From Bacteroidia bacterium (GTDB lineage: Bacteria; Bacteroidota; Bacteroidia; NS11-12g; UBA955), in assembly GCA_023228875.1 (NCBI GenBank), contig JALOAG010000002.1, positions 62,001-126,000 on the forward strand: a stretch of 64,000 nt of DNA, written 5' to 3'. The notes under the pieces were generated by a model. It worked only from the letters and a program-made list of their open reading frames with translations, searched no databases and was not told the DNA's origin. Position 1 is the first letter of the stretch. Every line of letters starts with the position of its first letter. This document shows positions 8,922 through 16,840 of this stretch, one piece after another. Position numbers and translations under genes: made by a program.

Positions 8922-9512
8922 TTAAATAAGAGTACGATGAGTTGCCATTTCTTTTCTTACACGACTCAGACTTTCGGCTGTAATTCCTAAATAGGAAGCA
9001 ATCATCCATTGCGGAACACGTTGAGTCAAATCGGGATATAGTCTCAAAAATTCAATATATCTGTCTTGAGCGTTTGCACCAATCAACATATTTACTCTGT
9101 CTTGCAAATGTCTGATGTGGTTTTGCAGTAGATAATCATTATAAGTTCTAAATTCGGGACTAATGTTGTTTGCATCTTCAAAATATTGAGGGTCAAGCAC
9201 GCTTAATACAGAATCTTCGATGGCGTCAATAAAGTACTCAGACTTTTGTCCGAAATAGATGCTGCTTCTATCGCTTACAAACCAGTCTTCGGGCGCAAAT
9301 TGAATAATATGCTCTTTGCCTTTTCCATCTATGGAATACATGCGCAACAATCCTGATTCTACAAAGAAAGTGTGTTTACATAGTTCATCTTTCATCAGCA
9401 ATATTTTCCCTTTTTTTACAGTCCTATTGCTCAAACAACCTGAACATAATTTTTCTAAATGTTCTGGTCGTACTAATGCTTTATCGCGTAGATAATCATG
9501 AAAGCGGCTCAT
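8922..9512 (-). CDS. Crp/Fnr family transcriptional regulator
   Basis: The 196-residue protein has an N-terminal cyclic-nucleotide-binding-like beta roll (KGKILLMKDELCKHTFFVESGLLRMYS, then EHIIQFAPEDWFVSDR). A long dimer helix and a C-terminal winged helix follow (WMIASYLGITAESLSRVRKEMA). The canonical CRP cAMP-binding residues are not obvious and there is no Cys cluster for an FNR-type iron-sulfur centre. It belongs to the common Bacteroidota group of ligand-unknown Crp regulators. It lies directly upstream of the yceI-pirin pair on the same strand, so control of those genes is plausible but not shown. Confidence 0.9.
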   Translation of the reverse strand: MSRFHDYLRDKALVRPEHLEKLCSGCLSNRTVKKGKILLMKDELCKHTFFVESGLLRMYSIDGKGKEHIIQFAPEDWFVSDRSSIYFGQKSEYFIDAIEDSVLSVLDPQYFEDANNISPEFRTYNDYLLQNHIRHLQDRVNMLIGANAQDRYIEFLRLYPDLTQRVPQWMIASYLGITAESLSRVRKEMATHRTLI

Positions 9513-9551
9513 TGGACAGAAGAATTAAATTAGATTATTGAAGTTATAAAA

Positions 9552-10688
9552 TTAAACCGGTATATCTTTAGGATTTAGACTGTTTTCATCCACTAAAAGC
9601 TTGATAAAATCATCGAGTGTATGTTCGTTGTCTTTTGTAGTGTTTGCATCTTTTATTGCTTCTTGTCCTGCTCTCACTAAGCTTTGAATATTTTTTTGAG
9701 AAGCATCGCTCATGTCAGAATTATATATTGTAGTAGCTCCTTCACCTAATCCACGTAGATTTTTTGGCACATCTACTCTTTTATAGTTTTTATTATTTCC
9801 GTCAGTTAATGTGTCAAACATCAGCCCTACTTGGTAATTCACAGTATCTAATCCGCCATCCATCATGATGTCGGGTATAGTCTTAGCCCAGTTTAAAGCT
9901 CCCCAATTACCTGCTTTTTGATAGTTTTTCAGGTCTAAATTCTGAGATCCGGTTCCAATGGATAAAATCATCATATCTTTTGCACTGGGTCTGTTTAGTC
10001 CAAGATTCTCAAAATTAGTTGAACGGGCTTCGGCATAGGCGCACATTGTTGGATTGTTTGCAAAAACTCCTCCGTCAATATTGACCATTTCCGAATTGTT
10101 TCCAAAATTACGAATAATGGCGGGAGGAAAATAGGTCGGAGCCGCTGAAGTAGATCGTGCCACATCGCGAACCATGAATTTTCTTTCTTTTCTGTCAATT
10201 TCCTTTTGTTCTCTACTGTTAAAGAAGAAAGAGCGTTGAGTTTGCATATCATAAGTAGTGATGATTAATCTGCCGAGTAATTGATCAAACATAATATCGC
10301 CAAACTTTTCTTTAAAAATTGCTTCAATATTATCAGGTGTAAACTGTGTAGCATTCACTAATTGTCTCAACCCAAACCAATTATTCTTTTTAGATTGGTT
10401 AAAAATAGCATCTCCTTTTTCGACATACAATTTCAGTGCTTCAGTTGCAGGATATTTAGCAGAAGGGTTGCCCGATTCAAAGCGTTTTGGGTTGGGCATC
10501 ATATAGAAACAACCCAAAATTCCTCCGGTACTTGTTCCTACAATCATGTCAAAGTAATCAGCGATACGCGCATTGGGGTTGTTGCTGTATTCAATCAATT
10601 TCTGTTCTACATATTGCAAAACAGAGGCAGGGATTATTCCTCTAATGCCACCGCCATCAAGGCTTAAAATGCGTACTTTTTTTGCCAT
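9552..10688 (-). CDS. Patatin-like phospholipase
   Basis: The 378-residue protein has every motif of the patatin family. The oxyanion loop is LDGGGIRGI near residues 9-16, the nucleophile elbow is GTSTGG near residues 51-56, and the catalytic Asp is in DGGVFANNP near residue 205. These proteins use a Ser-Asp dyad to cleave acyl chains from lipids. There is no signal peptide, so action on the cytoplasmic face is expected. The size fits the soluble CapV-like or plant-patatin-like group, but no nucleotide-sensing partner gene (for example a CD-NTase) is nearby. A housekeeping lipase is therefore the simpler reading. Confidence 0.92.
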   Translation of the reverse strand: MAKKVRILSLDGGGIRGIIPASVLQYVEQKLIEYSNNPNARIADYFDMIVGTSTGGILGCFYMMPNPKRFESGNPSAKYPATEALKLYVEKGDAIFNQSKKNNWFGLRQLVNATQFTPDNIEAIFKEKFGDIMFDQLLGRLIITTYDMQTQRSFFFNSREQKEIDRKERKFMVRDVARSTSAAPTYFPPAIIRNFGNNSEMVNIDGGVFANNPTMCAYAEARSTNFENLGLNRPSAKDMMILSIGTGSQNLDLKNYQKAGNWGALNWAKTIPDIMMDGGLDTVNYQVGLMFDTLTDGNNKNYKRVDVPKNLRGLGEGATTIYNSDMSDASQKNIQSLVRAGQEAIKDANTTKDNEHTLDDFIKLLVDENSLNPKDIPV

Positions 10689-10773
10689 AAATCATTTTAG
10701 TTAATTGTTAATGCAAGTGTAGTTGAATTTGCGTATTTAAACTAATGACGAGATGAGGAAGTTTGTAAAACAG

Positions 10774-10799
10774 AAAAGTCGCCTCAAAGGGCGACTTTC
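10774..10799 (-). terminator. Terminator-like hairpin downstream of tRNA-Phe
   Basis: AAAGTCGCC and GGCGACTTT form a 9-bp stem with a short loop. On the minus strand it is followed by a T-rich stretch, fitting the end of the tRNA-Phe transcript. Confidence 0.65.
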
Positions 10800-10805
10800 T
10801 TTATG

Positions 10806-10878
10806 TGGTACCAACTGGAATCGAACCAGTGACACAAGGATTTTCAGTCCTTTGCTCTACCAACTGAGCTATGGTACC
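10806..10878 (-). tRNA. tRNA-Phe (GAA)
   Basis: The minus strand folds as a complete 73-nt cloverleaf. The acceptor stem is GGTACCA paired with TGGTACC and the discriminator base is A. The D arm is present, the anticodon loop is CTGAAAA giving anticodon GAA, and the T loop reads TTCGATT. CCA is not encoded. An exact -7 promoter element lies 19 bp upstream. Confidence 0.95.
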
Positions 10879-10896
10879 GTTCAGTTTGAGAGGGTG

Positions 10897-10904
10897 CAAA
10901 AATA
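10897..10904 (-). promoter_or_regulatory. -7 promoter element for tRNA-Phe
   Basis: Minus-strand TATTTTTG matches TAnnTTTG and sits 18 nt before the mature tRNA 5' end. Confidence 0.55.
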
Positions 10905-10944
10905 GCCTTTTCCCAAAAAGAAAAAAATCTTTATTAAAAAAGAT

Positions 10945-11925
10945 TTAAGATTTATAAGTAACTTGATTAACAGCCTCTACAATGCTTTTCACATTTGGCA
11001 GATAAGCATCAACTAAAGTGGATGCATAAGGAAGCGGTACGTCTTTGCTGGTTACTCTCACAATAGGAGCATCTAAATAATCAAATGCTCTGCGTTGAAC
11101 CATGTAGGCAACTTCACTTGAGATAGAAGCCAGTGGCCATGCCTCTTCAACAATAACTAATCTGTTTGTCTTTTTAATGGATTCAATCACGGTGTCATAG
11201 TCGATAGGTCTAACAGTACGCAAGTCTATTAACTCTACATCAATGCCGTTTTTTGCTAACTCGTTGGTTGCATCTTGGGCAACATGCATCATTTTTCCAA
11301 AAGATACTACCGTAACATCATTCCCTGTCTTGACAATATTTGCTTTTCCAATTTCGATTAAATACTCTTCTTCAGGAACGCCCCATTTCATACCATACAT
11401 TTGCTCGGACTCCATGAACACAATTGGGTTGTCGTCTCTGATTGCAGACTTTAACAGACCCTTAGCGTCATAAGGATTGGAAGGAACTATTACTTTTAAA
11501 CCGGCTGTGTTTGCATACCAATTCTCAAAAGCATTTGAGTGCTGTGCACCTAGCTGTCCTGCAGAAGCTGTGGGACCTCTAAAAACGATGGGACAGAAAA
11601 ATTCACCTCCGCTCATGCTGTGCATTTTGGCAGCTGAGTTAATAATCTGGTCTATTGCTACCAATGAGAAATTGAACGTCATGAATTCAACTATTGGGCG
11701 TAAACCAGCCATAGAAGCACCTATTGAAATACCGGTAAAACCCAATTCTGCAATCGGTGTATCAATGACTCTTTTTGCTCCAAACTCATCCAACATCCCT
11801 TGGCTTACTTTGTATGCACCATTGTATTCTGCAACTTCTTCGCCAATAAGAAAGATACTTTCATCTCTTCTCATTTCTTCACTCATGGCTTCGCGCAAGG
11901 CTTCTCTAAATTGAATTTGTCTCAT
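10945..11925 (-). CDS. pdhB: Pyruvate dehydrogenase E1 component, beta subunit
   Basis: The 326-residue protein is a transketolase-like beta subunit of the E1 dehydrogenase, which decarboxylates a 2-oxoacid with thiamine diphosphate. Visible motifs are EALREAMSEEM at the start, IGEEVAEYNGAYKVSQGM, IDTPIAELGFTGI (with the ThDP-contacting Glu), and a C-terminal PSNPYDAKGLL and RVTSKDVPLPYA. Pyruvate rather than branched-chain oxoacid is inferred from overall likeness to Bacteroidota PdhB. The alpha and E2 genes are not adjacent. The start at 11925 is preferred because an earlier start at 11952 would lie inside the promoter element at 11950. Confidence 0.92.
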   Translation of the reverse strand: MRQIQFREALREAMSEEMRRDESIFLIGEEVAEYNGAYKVSQGMLDEFGAKRVIDTPIAELGFTGISIGASMAGLRPIVEFMTFNFSLVAIDQIINSAAKMHSMSGGEFFCPIVFRGPTASAGQLGAQHSNAFENWYANTAGLKVIVPSNPYDAKGLLKSAIRDDNPIVFMESEQMYGMKWGVPEEEYLIEIGKANIVKTGNDVTVVSFGKMMHVAQDATNELAKNGIDVELIDLRTVRPIDYDTVIESIKKTNRLVIVEEAWPLASISSEVAYMVQRRAFDYLDAPIVRVTSKDVPLPYASTLVDAYLPNVKSIVEAVNQVTYKS

Positions 11926-11949
11926 TGATGATAACTTTTTTAGCTTGCG

Positions 11950-11957
11950 CAAAAGTA
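11950..11957 (-). promoter_or_regulatory. -7 promoter element for pdhB
   Basis: Minus-strand TACTTTTG is an exact TAnnTTTG match about 25 nt upstream of the pdhB start. It argues against any start codon further upstream. Confidence 0.6.
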
Positions 11958-12098
11958 GTAATAATTCTCTTTTAAGTCTTGCATTTTTTGAATGATGGTT
12001 TAAACAGCAGATGATTAATTGTGTTCTTTGATAATCTTAGAACTTGCTTGTTATTCACATAGGGTTATATTTTAGGTCTTGATATCAACTTTAGAGTG

Positions 12099-12106
12099 TA
12101 CTTTTG
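12099..12106 (+). promoter_or_regulatory. -7 promoter element for the flavin reductase gene
   Basis: TACTTTTG matches TAnnTTTG exactly and ends 5 nt before a GTG codon at 12112. A TTG triplet about 17 nt further upstream may serve as the -33 element. Confidence 0.55.
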
Positions 12107-12111
12107 CGTTC

Positions 12112-12831
12112 GTGGAAGAAAAATTTGAAAATATTGGCGTTGTTGAATCCGTGATAAACCTTTCACCATCTGTAAAACATTATACTGTTAGTGTGAATGA
12201 TAAAGCGGATTTTGATTTTGAGCCCGGTCAATTTGTGATTATTTCTTTTCCGGGTATTCAACATCAGTTTCCTTATAGAAGTTATTCAATTGCATCAGCA
12301 CCTATGACAAATCATTTTGATTTATGTGTTGTACTGAAAGAAGATGGAGCAGCAAGTCCCATTCTTTTTGAAAAGGCTGTAGGTGATAGTATTCGGTTTA
12401 GTGCACCGCAAGGTAAATTCGTGCTTCCTGATGAAACTGCCGGTAAAACCTTTTGCTTTATTTGCACAGGAACCGGTGTAGCACCTTTTAGAGCAATGAT
12501 TCAGCATTTGATTAGCAAACAATTACCTTTTGAAAAGATTATTCTGATTTTTGGAGGTAGAAAACAAGAGGATTTGCTCTACCGTGAGGAGTTTGAATCA
12601 CTTGCAAAAACTGATGCTCGCTTTGAATATTATCCTGTATTGTCTCGTGAATACTGGGATGGTTATCAAGGATATGTTCACCAAATCTATTTGAATAAAC
12701 CTGCATATACAGGTCAGGCGAATATGTTGTTTTATATCTGTGGGTGGTCAGAGATGGTGCGTGAGGCTAAGAACAATCTAAAAGAGATGGGGTACTCAAG
12801 AAAAGAAATTAAGTTTGAACTCTTTGATTAA
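12112..12831 (+). CDS. Ferredoxin/flavodoxin-NADP+ reductase-like FAD-binding oxidoreductase
   Basis: The 239-residue protein has an FAD-binding barrel with PYRSYSIAS (the RxYS motif contacting FAD) near residue 60. An NAD(P)-binding domain follows with ICTGTGVAPFRAMI near residue 123 and a C-terminal CGWSEMVREAK. It has no plant-type ferredoxin domain, so it must pass electrons between NAD(P)H and a separate carrier. The GTG at 12112 is preferred because the promoter element lies directly upstream; a TTG at 12079 would lie upstream of that element. It is followed after 6 nt by a radical SAM gene, which suggests it could supply reducing power to that enzyme. That link is inference. Confidence 0.85.
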   Translation: MEEKFENIGVVESVINLSPSVKHYTVSVNDKADFDFEPGQFVIISFPGIQHQFPYRSYSIASAPMTNHFDLCVVLKEDGAASPILFEKAVGDSIRFSAPQGKFVLPDETAGKTFCFICTGTGVAPFRAMIQHLISKQLPFEKIILIFGGRKQEDLLYREEFESLAKTDARFEYYPVLSREYWDGYQGYVHQIYLNKPAYTGQANMLFYICGWSEMVREAKNNLKEMGYSRKEIKFELFD

Positions 12832-12837
12832 GTCGTA

Positions 12838-13875
12838 ATGGGGTTGCGAGCTAAAATTAAGGATGCATTTCAATTTCTTAAAGTATTAGATTATCAACGA
12901 ATTTCAAATGCAGTTGGTTTGTATCGTTCTTATCAAAAGGCAAAGAAAAAAGTGCCGACAGAAACGCGCTTTTTTCCTGCGGCATTGAATATTGAACCTA
13001 CTACTTCTTGTAATCTCCGCTGTCCGCAGTGTCCCAGTGGACTAAGGGCTTTTACTCGCCCAACCGGTATGTTGCAATATGAACTTGCGGAGAAGGTTGT
13101 TTCAGAATTATCTCCAAACCTTTTGTTTCTTACCCTTTATTTTCAAGGAGAGCCATATTTAAACCCGGATTTTAATAAGATTGTAAGGCTTGCAGCTAAC
13201 AAACGTATTTATACAATTACAAGCAGTAACGGACATTTTTTTAAAAATGATGAAATTGCGGAACAGGTTGTGAATAGCGGTCTGAATAGACTCATCATTT
13301 CAATTGATGGTGTAACTCAAGAAAGTTACGGTCATTATAGGATTGGAGGACAACTTGATAAAGTGTTAGCAGGGACTAAAGCAATTTTAGAGGCAAAAAA
13401 AAGACTACGCAAATCCACCCCTTATGTCGTATGGCAGTTTATTGTATTTAAACATAATGCCCATGAGTTGCCTGCAATCAAGAAACTTGCTAAACAATAC
13501 AAAGTAGATGGCTTGCAAATAAAGACAGCCCAAGTTTATGATTTTGAGACCGGAGATGATTGGATTCCCGATGATGAGAACCTGAGCAGATACAAAAAAA
13601 TAGCAGGTAAATTTGTCTTTAAAAACAGTTTATTAAATCATTGTTGGAAAATGTGGCATAGTGCGGTAGTAACTTGGGATGGGGGAGTAGTGCCATGTTG
13701 TTTTGACAAGGACGGTAAACATAATTTTGGTAATCTAAACGAAAATAGCTTTGCTGAAATTTGGCAAGGGCGCAAGTATATGGGTTTTAGACAAAAACTC
13801 TTTATTGGACGCAAAGAAATTGATATTTGCAAAAACTGTTCGGAAGGAACGAAGGTTTTTGTGAGCAGGTCTTAA
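12838..13875 (+). CDS. Radical SAM protein with SPASM-like C-terminal cysteines
   Basis: The 345-residue protein has the radical SAM cluster motif CNLRCPQC near residue 58. This binds a 4Fe-4S cluster that splits S-adenosylmethionine. The C-terminal third has CCFDKDGKHNFGNLNENSFAEIWQG followed by DICKNCSEG, the arrangement of a SPASM or twitch auxiliary cluster. SPASM proteins modify peptides or other substrates, but no precursor peptide gene is seen nearby. The gene follows the flavin reductase with a 6-nt gap, so the two are probably cotranscribed. The substrate is unknown. Confidence 0.9.
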   Translation: MGLRAKIKDAFQFLKVLDYQRISNAVGLYRSYQKAKKKVPTETRFFPAALNIEPTTSCNLRCPQCPSGLRAFTRPTGMLQYELAEKVVSELSPNLLFLTLYFQGEPYLNPDFNKIVRLAANKRIYTITSSNGHFFKNDEIAEQVVNSGLNRLIISIDGVTQESYGHYRIGGQLDKVLAGTKAILEAKKRLRKSTPYVVWQFIVFKHNAHELPAIKKLAKQYKVDGLQIKTAQVYDFETGDDWIPDDENLSRYKKIAGKFVFKNSLLNHCWKMWHSAVVTWDGGVVPCCFDKDGKHNFGNLNENSFAEIWQGRKYMGFRQKLFIGRKEIDICKNCSEGTKVFVSRS

Positions 13876-13878
13876 TCA

Positions 13879-15195
13879 TTATTCAAACCTCCATCCGCCA
13901 AAATTGCCTGAACTCATCATCATCCAGACAGCAGGCTCTTTGGAACGGTTTGATAATACAAATTTCTTAATGTCTTCCACACTTTTTGCTATAACAGCGT
14001 TGGGGAATGTTTGATGTAACAGTGCTTCGTTTGGAAATGTTTTATCTTTTATTTCAAGTGCATGTTTGTCAATAAAAACGAGTGCTGCATCTGCTGATTC
14101 AAGACTATTTGTGTAGTGAGGAATAAACTCTTCGTTCAAACTGCTATACGTATGCAATTCTAACATACATACTAAATGTCTTTGACTAAATTTAGCACGA
14201 ACAGCTTTGACAGCAGCTTGAACTTTAGAAGGAGAGTGTGCAAAATCACGCATGGCAAGGACTGAATCAGATTCAAAAACTTTTTCTTGTCGTTTACCCG
14301 TTCCATGAAAACTTGTCATACTCTTGAGAAATTTAGCAGTATTAATCTCTACAGCATTGCATAACAAAGAAGCCGCTTTCATATTCTGGAAATTAAATGC
14401 TCCAAAAATCTGCATAGCATATTGATTGTTTTCAAAAAGGACAACGGAATTGTCTTCGGTGTCAATAAATTCAAAGGAATCATATTGTTTGTACGGCACT
14501 TGGCTGTCGAATAAAGGTTCTTCAACAACTGATTTATGTACATACAAATGCGCATGGGGTGCTAAAGATTCTGTAAATAAATTAAATTGATTAACATATT
14601 CAGGATAAGTCTTGAAAACATTGATATGATCCCACGCAATGCCTGTAATTACTGCAACATGAGGCTGATAATGCAAGAATTTTGGACGCATATCTAATGC
14701 TGAAGAAAGATACTCATCACCTTCAATCACCATATATGGTGCATCACTCAAGGATACCATTCTTTCAAAACCTTCTAACTGAGAGCCGACAAGATAATCA
14801 AAAGGGACATTATTTGTCTTTAAACAATGCATTACCATGGCTGTTGTAGTTGTTTTGCCATGACTTCCGGCAATCACTATTCGCTTTTTATTAGCTGCAT
14901 GAGAAGCAATAAATTCAGGGAAAGATTGAATTTTTATTCCTAATTCTTTGGCTTTGAGCAATTCAAGATTGTCCATTTTTGCATGCATGCCAAGAATGAT
15001 TAAATCAATGTTCGGTGTGATCATTGTCGGTTCCCAACCCTCTTTGTCTGGGAGCAATCCTGCCTGTTGTAAGCGTTCTTTGGCAGGGCTAAAAATAGTG
15101 TCGTCACTACCGCTGACTTGATGACCCCTATGTTTCAGTTCTAATGCGAGGTTATGCATGACCGCTCCCCCGATTGCAATTATATGGATTCTCAT
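13879..15195 (-). CDS. mpl: UDP-N-acetylmuramate:L-alanyl-gamma-D-glutamyl-meso-diaminopimelate ligase
   Basis: This Mur ligase family protein of 438 residues attaches the recycled murein tripeptide to UDP-MurNAc. It opens with a Rossmann-like domain, IHIIAIGGAVMHNLALELK, the form specific to Mpl rather than MurC. The central ATP-binding loop is AGSHGKTTTTAMV near residue 111, with DEYLSSALD and a C-terminal ligase domain (RDFAHSPSKVQAAV). Length is normal. It starts 6 nt downstream of the DUF4286 gene and is probably cotranscribed with it. It points to peptidoglycan recycling in the cytoplasm. Confidence 0.94.
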   Translation of the reverse strand: MRIHIIAIGGAVMHNLALELKHRGHQVSGSDDTIFSPAKERLQQAGLLPDKEGWEPTMITPNIDLIILGMHAKMDNLELLKAKELGIKIQSFPEFIASHAANKKRIVIAGSHGKTTTTAMVMHCLKTNNVPFDYLVGSQLEGFERMVSLSDAPYMVIEGDEYLSSALDMRPKFLHYQPHVAVITGIAWDHINVFKTYPEYVNQFNLFTESLAPHAHLYVHKSVVEEPLFDSQVPYKQYDSFEFIDTEDNSVVLFENNQYAMQIFGAFNFQNMKAASLLCNAVEINTAKFLKSMTSFHGTGKRQEKVFESDSVLAMRDFAHSPSKVQAAVKAVRAKFSQRHLVCMLELHTYSSLNEEFIPHYTNSLESADAALVFIDKHALEIKDKTFPNEALLHQTFPNAVIAKSVEDIKKFVLSNRSKEPAVWMMMSSGNFGGWRFE

Positions 15196-15201
15196 TGCTT
15201 T

Positions 15202-15516
15202 CTAAAATTGTTCAAGTATTTGAAGTTGGGTTCTAAATGCGTGTACAGTGTTGCCAAACTCTTTGATCGTTTTTTCACGCAATCCTTCTGCAAATTGTTG
15301 AAGGTATTTTTCAAAGTGTTCCGGTGTTTTGTATAAATACTGTATGGCATAAGTGGTAGCGTTGTCTATGTGGTCGTGTGAAATAAGTTTGAGCATTTTG
15401 CACTCAAGAAAACAACCGGTTTGCATCACTTCCGGGATATGGATGTTGGTCATCCATTGAACCCAGCTTTCTTCTACAGATTTATCTGCATGACATGTTA
15501 CATTGTAATAAAACAT
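15202..15516 (-). CDS. DUF4286 family protein
   Basis: This 104-residue soluble protein has the DUF4286 pattern: an N-terminal YYNVTCHADKSVEESWVQWM, then HIPEVMQTGCFLECKML, and a C-terminal helix with FGNTVHAFRTQLQIL. The fold is ferredoxin-like, resembling dimeric alpha-beta barrel monooxygenase-type proteins. No function is established. A near-consensus promoter element (TACTTTTA) ends 4 nt before the ATG, so the mRNA may be leaderless. It lies between rimM and mpl on the same strand. Confidence 0.85.
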   Translation of the reverse strand: MFYYNVTCHADKSVEESWVQWMTNIHIPEVMQTGCFLECKMLKLISHDHIDNATTYAIQYLYKTPEHFEKYLQQFAEGLREKTIKEFGNTVHAFRTQLQILEQF

Positions 15517-15572
15517 GCGGTAAAAGTATGCTGTATTAAAACCTGTAATTCTTGATTTTATTCACACAATGA

Positions 15573-16103
15573 TTACAATTCAGTCAGCCCTTCATGCATT
15601 GTTAAGGTAAGGGACTTAGATGCTTCATCAATATTGATGATTAAGCTTTCGTGAATAGGAACCAGAATGTTTTTTTCTTCCATTCTAACTTCCAATAAGG
15701 AGCTTAAATGCATTTGAATAAGATCTGTAATGATTCCAATTTTATGGTTGTCTTGGTTGAACATTGTAAAGCCAATCAGAAAGTTGAAGGAATCTTCGGA
15801 TAAATTATCCATTTCGGATTTATGAAGATGTATTTCTAAACCGCAAATCGCTTGCGCTTCTGCTTCATTATTCAGGTCTGTTAATTTTATTGAGTCATTT
15901 TCTATATTATAAGACTCGATTTTATATGGAACCCAGCGACCTTCGCGATTCAATAATAAAAATCCGGATTGGGTAATGTTGTCAAAAATTTCATCAGAAT
16001 AAACTGCAACCTTGATAACACCCTTAAAACCAAGTGTTTTAACAACAAAACCCACCTTTTGAGTGGGTTTTGAATGAATATTTCCAAAGAAACGGTTGTG
16101 CAT
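15573..16103 (-). CDS. rimM: Ribosome maturation factor RimM
   Basis: The 176-residue protein has the RimM N-terminal barrel (KVGFVVKTLGFKGVIKVAVYSD) and a C-terminal PRC-barrel (LIGFTMFNQDNHKIGIITDLIQ to NILVPIHESLIINID). It assists maturation of the 30S head by binding S19. It follows rpsP with a 12-nt gap, the classic order. The next genes of the usual rpsP-rimM-trmD-rplS operon are missing here: trmD is not in the window and rplS lies 18 kb away. Confidence 0.93.
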   Translation of the reverse strand: MHNRFFGNIHSKPTQKVGFVVKTLGFKGVIKVAVYSDEIFDNITQSGFLLLNREGRWVPYKIESYNIENDSIKLTDLNNEAEAQAICGLEIHLHKSEMDNLSEDSFNFLIGFTMFNQDNHKIGIITDLIQMHLSSLLEVRMEEKNILVPIHESLIINIDEASKSLTLTMHEGLTEL

Positions 16104-16115
16104 CCGTCTTATTAA

Positions 16116-16718
16116 TTACTCAGCATTCTCTTCGCCTTCGCTGGCTGCTTCTGTATTTTCAGGTGCAGGTGTTTCCTCTGTGATTGGAGTCTCAGCTACT
16201 ACTTCTTCGTTACTAGGTTCTTCAGTAGCTGTCTCTTCTAAAGGAGTTTCCTCTGCTACGGGTGTGTTCTTAGCAAGAATCTTAGCTGTTCTGGCTTCTT
16301 TTTTCTTAGTTTCAGCTTTCAATCTTTCAGCCATAATGTCGGCTTGAGATTTAGCAACACGGGTTTTCTTACCTTCGATTTTGTTGATTTTCTCTTCTAA
16401 CCAAGCATTAAATTTAGCGTCAGCTTGTTCTTGTGTTAAAGCACCTTTTTTTACACCTCTGTTTAAGTGTGCTTTGTAAATTGCTCCTTTGTAAGAAAGG
16501 ATTGCTCTGGTGGTGTCTGTAGGTTGTGCGCCTCTTTCAAGCCATTTCACTGCACTGCCAAGGTTTAATTCAATCGTTGCAGGATTTGTGTTAGGGTTAT
16601 AAGTACCTAACTTCTCAATGGTCTTACTGTCTCTTGGAGCACGTGCATCTACCGCCACAATGTGATAGAAAGCTCTTTTCTTTCTACCATGTCTTTGTAA
16701 TCTTAATTTTACTGCCAT
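16116..16718 (-). CDS. rpsP: 30S ribosomal protein S16 with long acidic C-terminal tail
   Basis: The first 80 residues or so are a normal S16 (AVKLRLQRHGRKKRAFYHIVAVDARAPRDSKTIEKLGTYNP). S16 usually ends near residue 80-90, but here the chain continues to 200. First comes a Lys-rich helical stretch (residues of about 90-150), then a low-complexity Glu/Pro/Thr/Ala tail of about 50 residues. Extended S16 proteins occur in Bacteroidota, but the role of the tail is unknown. The gene has a TACATTTG promoter at 16769 and a hairpin near the 5' end of its predicted leader. It is cotranscribed with rimM. Confidence 0.95.
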   Translation of the reverse strand: MAVKLRLQRHGRKKRAFYHIVAVDARAPRDSKTIEKLGTYNPNTNPATIELNLGSAVKWLERGAQPTDTTRAILSYKGAIYKAHLNRGVKKGALTQEQADAKFNAWLEEKINKIEGKKTRVAKSQADIMAERLKAETKKKEARTAKILAKNTPVAEETPLEETATEEPSNEEVVAETPITEETPAPENTEAASEGEENAE

Positions 16719-16740
16719 TTTGTTTTATTTATTTGTTTAT

Positions 16741-16763
16741 CCGCAAGGTCTCCTCGCTTGCGG
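16741..16763 (-). promoter_or_regulatory. Hairpin in rpsP leader
   Basis: CCGCAAG and CTTGCGG form a 7-bp stem almost at the predicted 5' end of the rpsP mRNA. It lies about 25-45 nt upstream of the start codon. It could stabilise the message or serve as a ribosomal-protein leader; this is inference. Confidence 0.4.
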
Positions 16764-16768
16764 GGGCG

Positions 16769-16776
16769 CAAATGTA
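16769..16776 (-). promoter_or_regulatory. -7 promoter element for rpsP-rimM
   Basis: Minus-strand TACATTTG, an exact TAnnTTTG match, lies 50 nt before the rpsP start. Confidence 0.6.
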
Positions 16777-16840
16777 CTATTTGTTTTGTGATTAAAAAAT
16801 AGTGTTTTTGAAATATTTTTGTGTTCTTGGCAATGAGAGA

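Noticed and set aside
9552..10688. Patatin gene as part of an anti-phage CBASS (CapV) system
   Set aside because: No CD-NTase, Cap2 or Cap3 gene lies nearby; neighbours are a tRNA and a Crp regulator.
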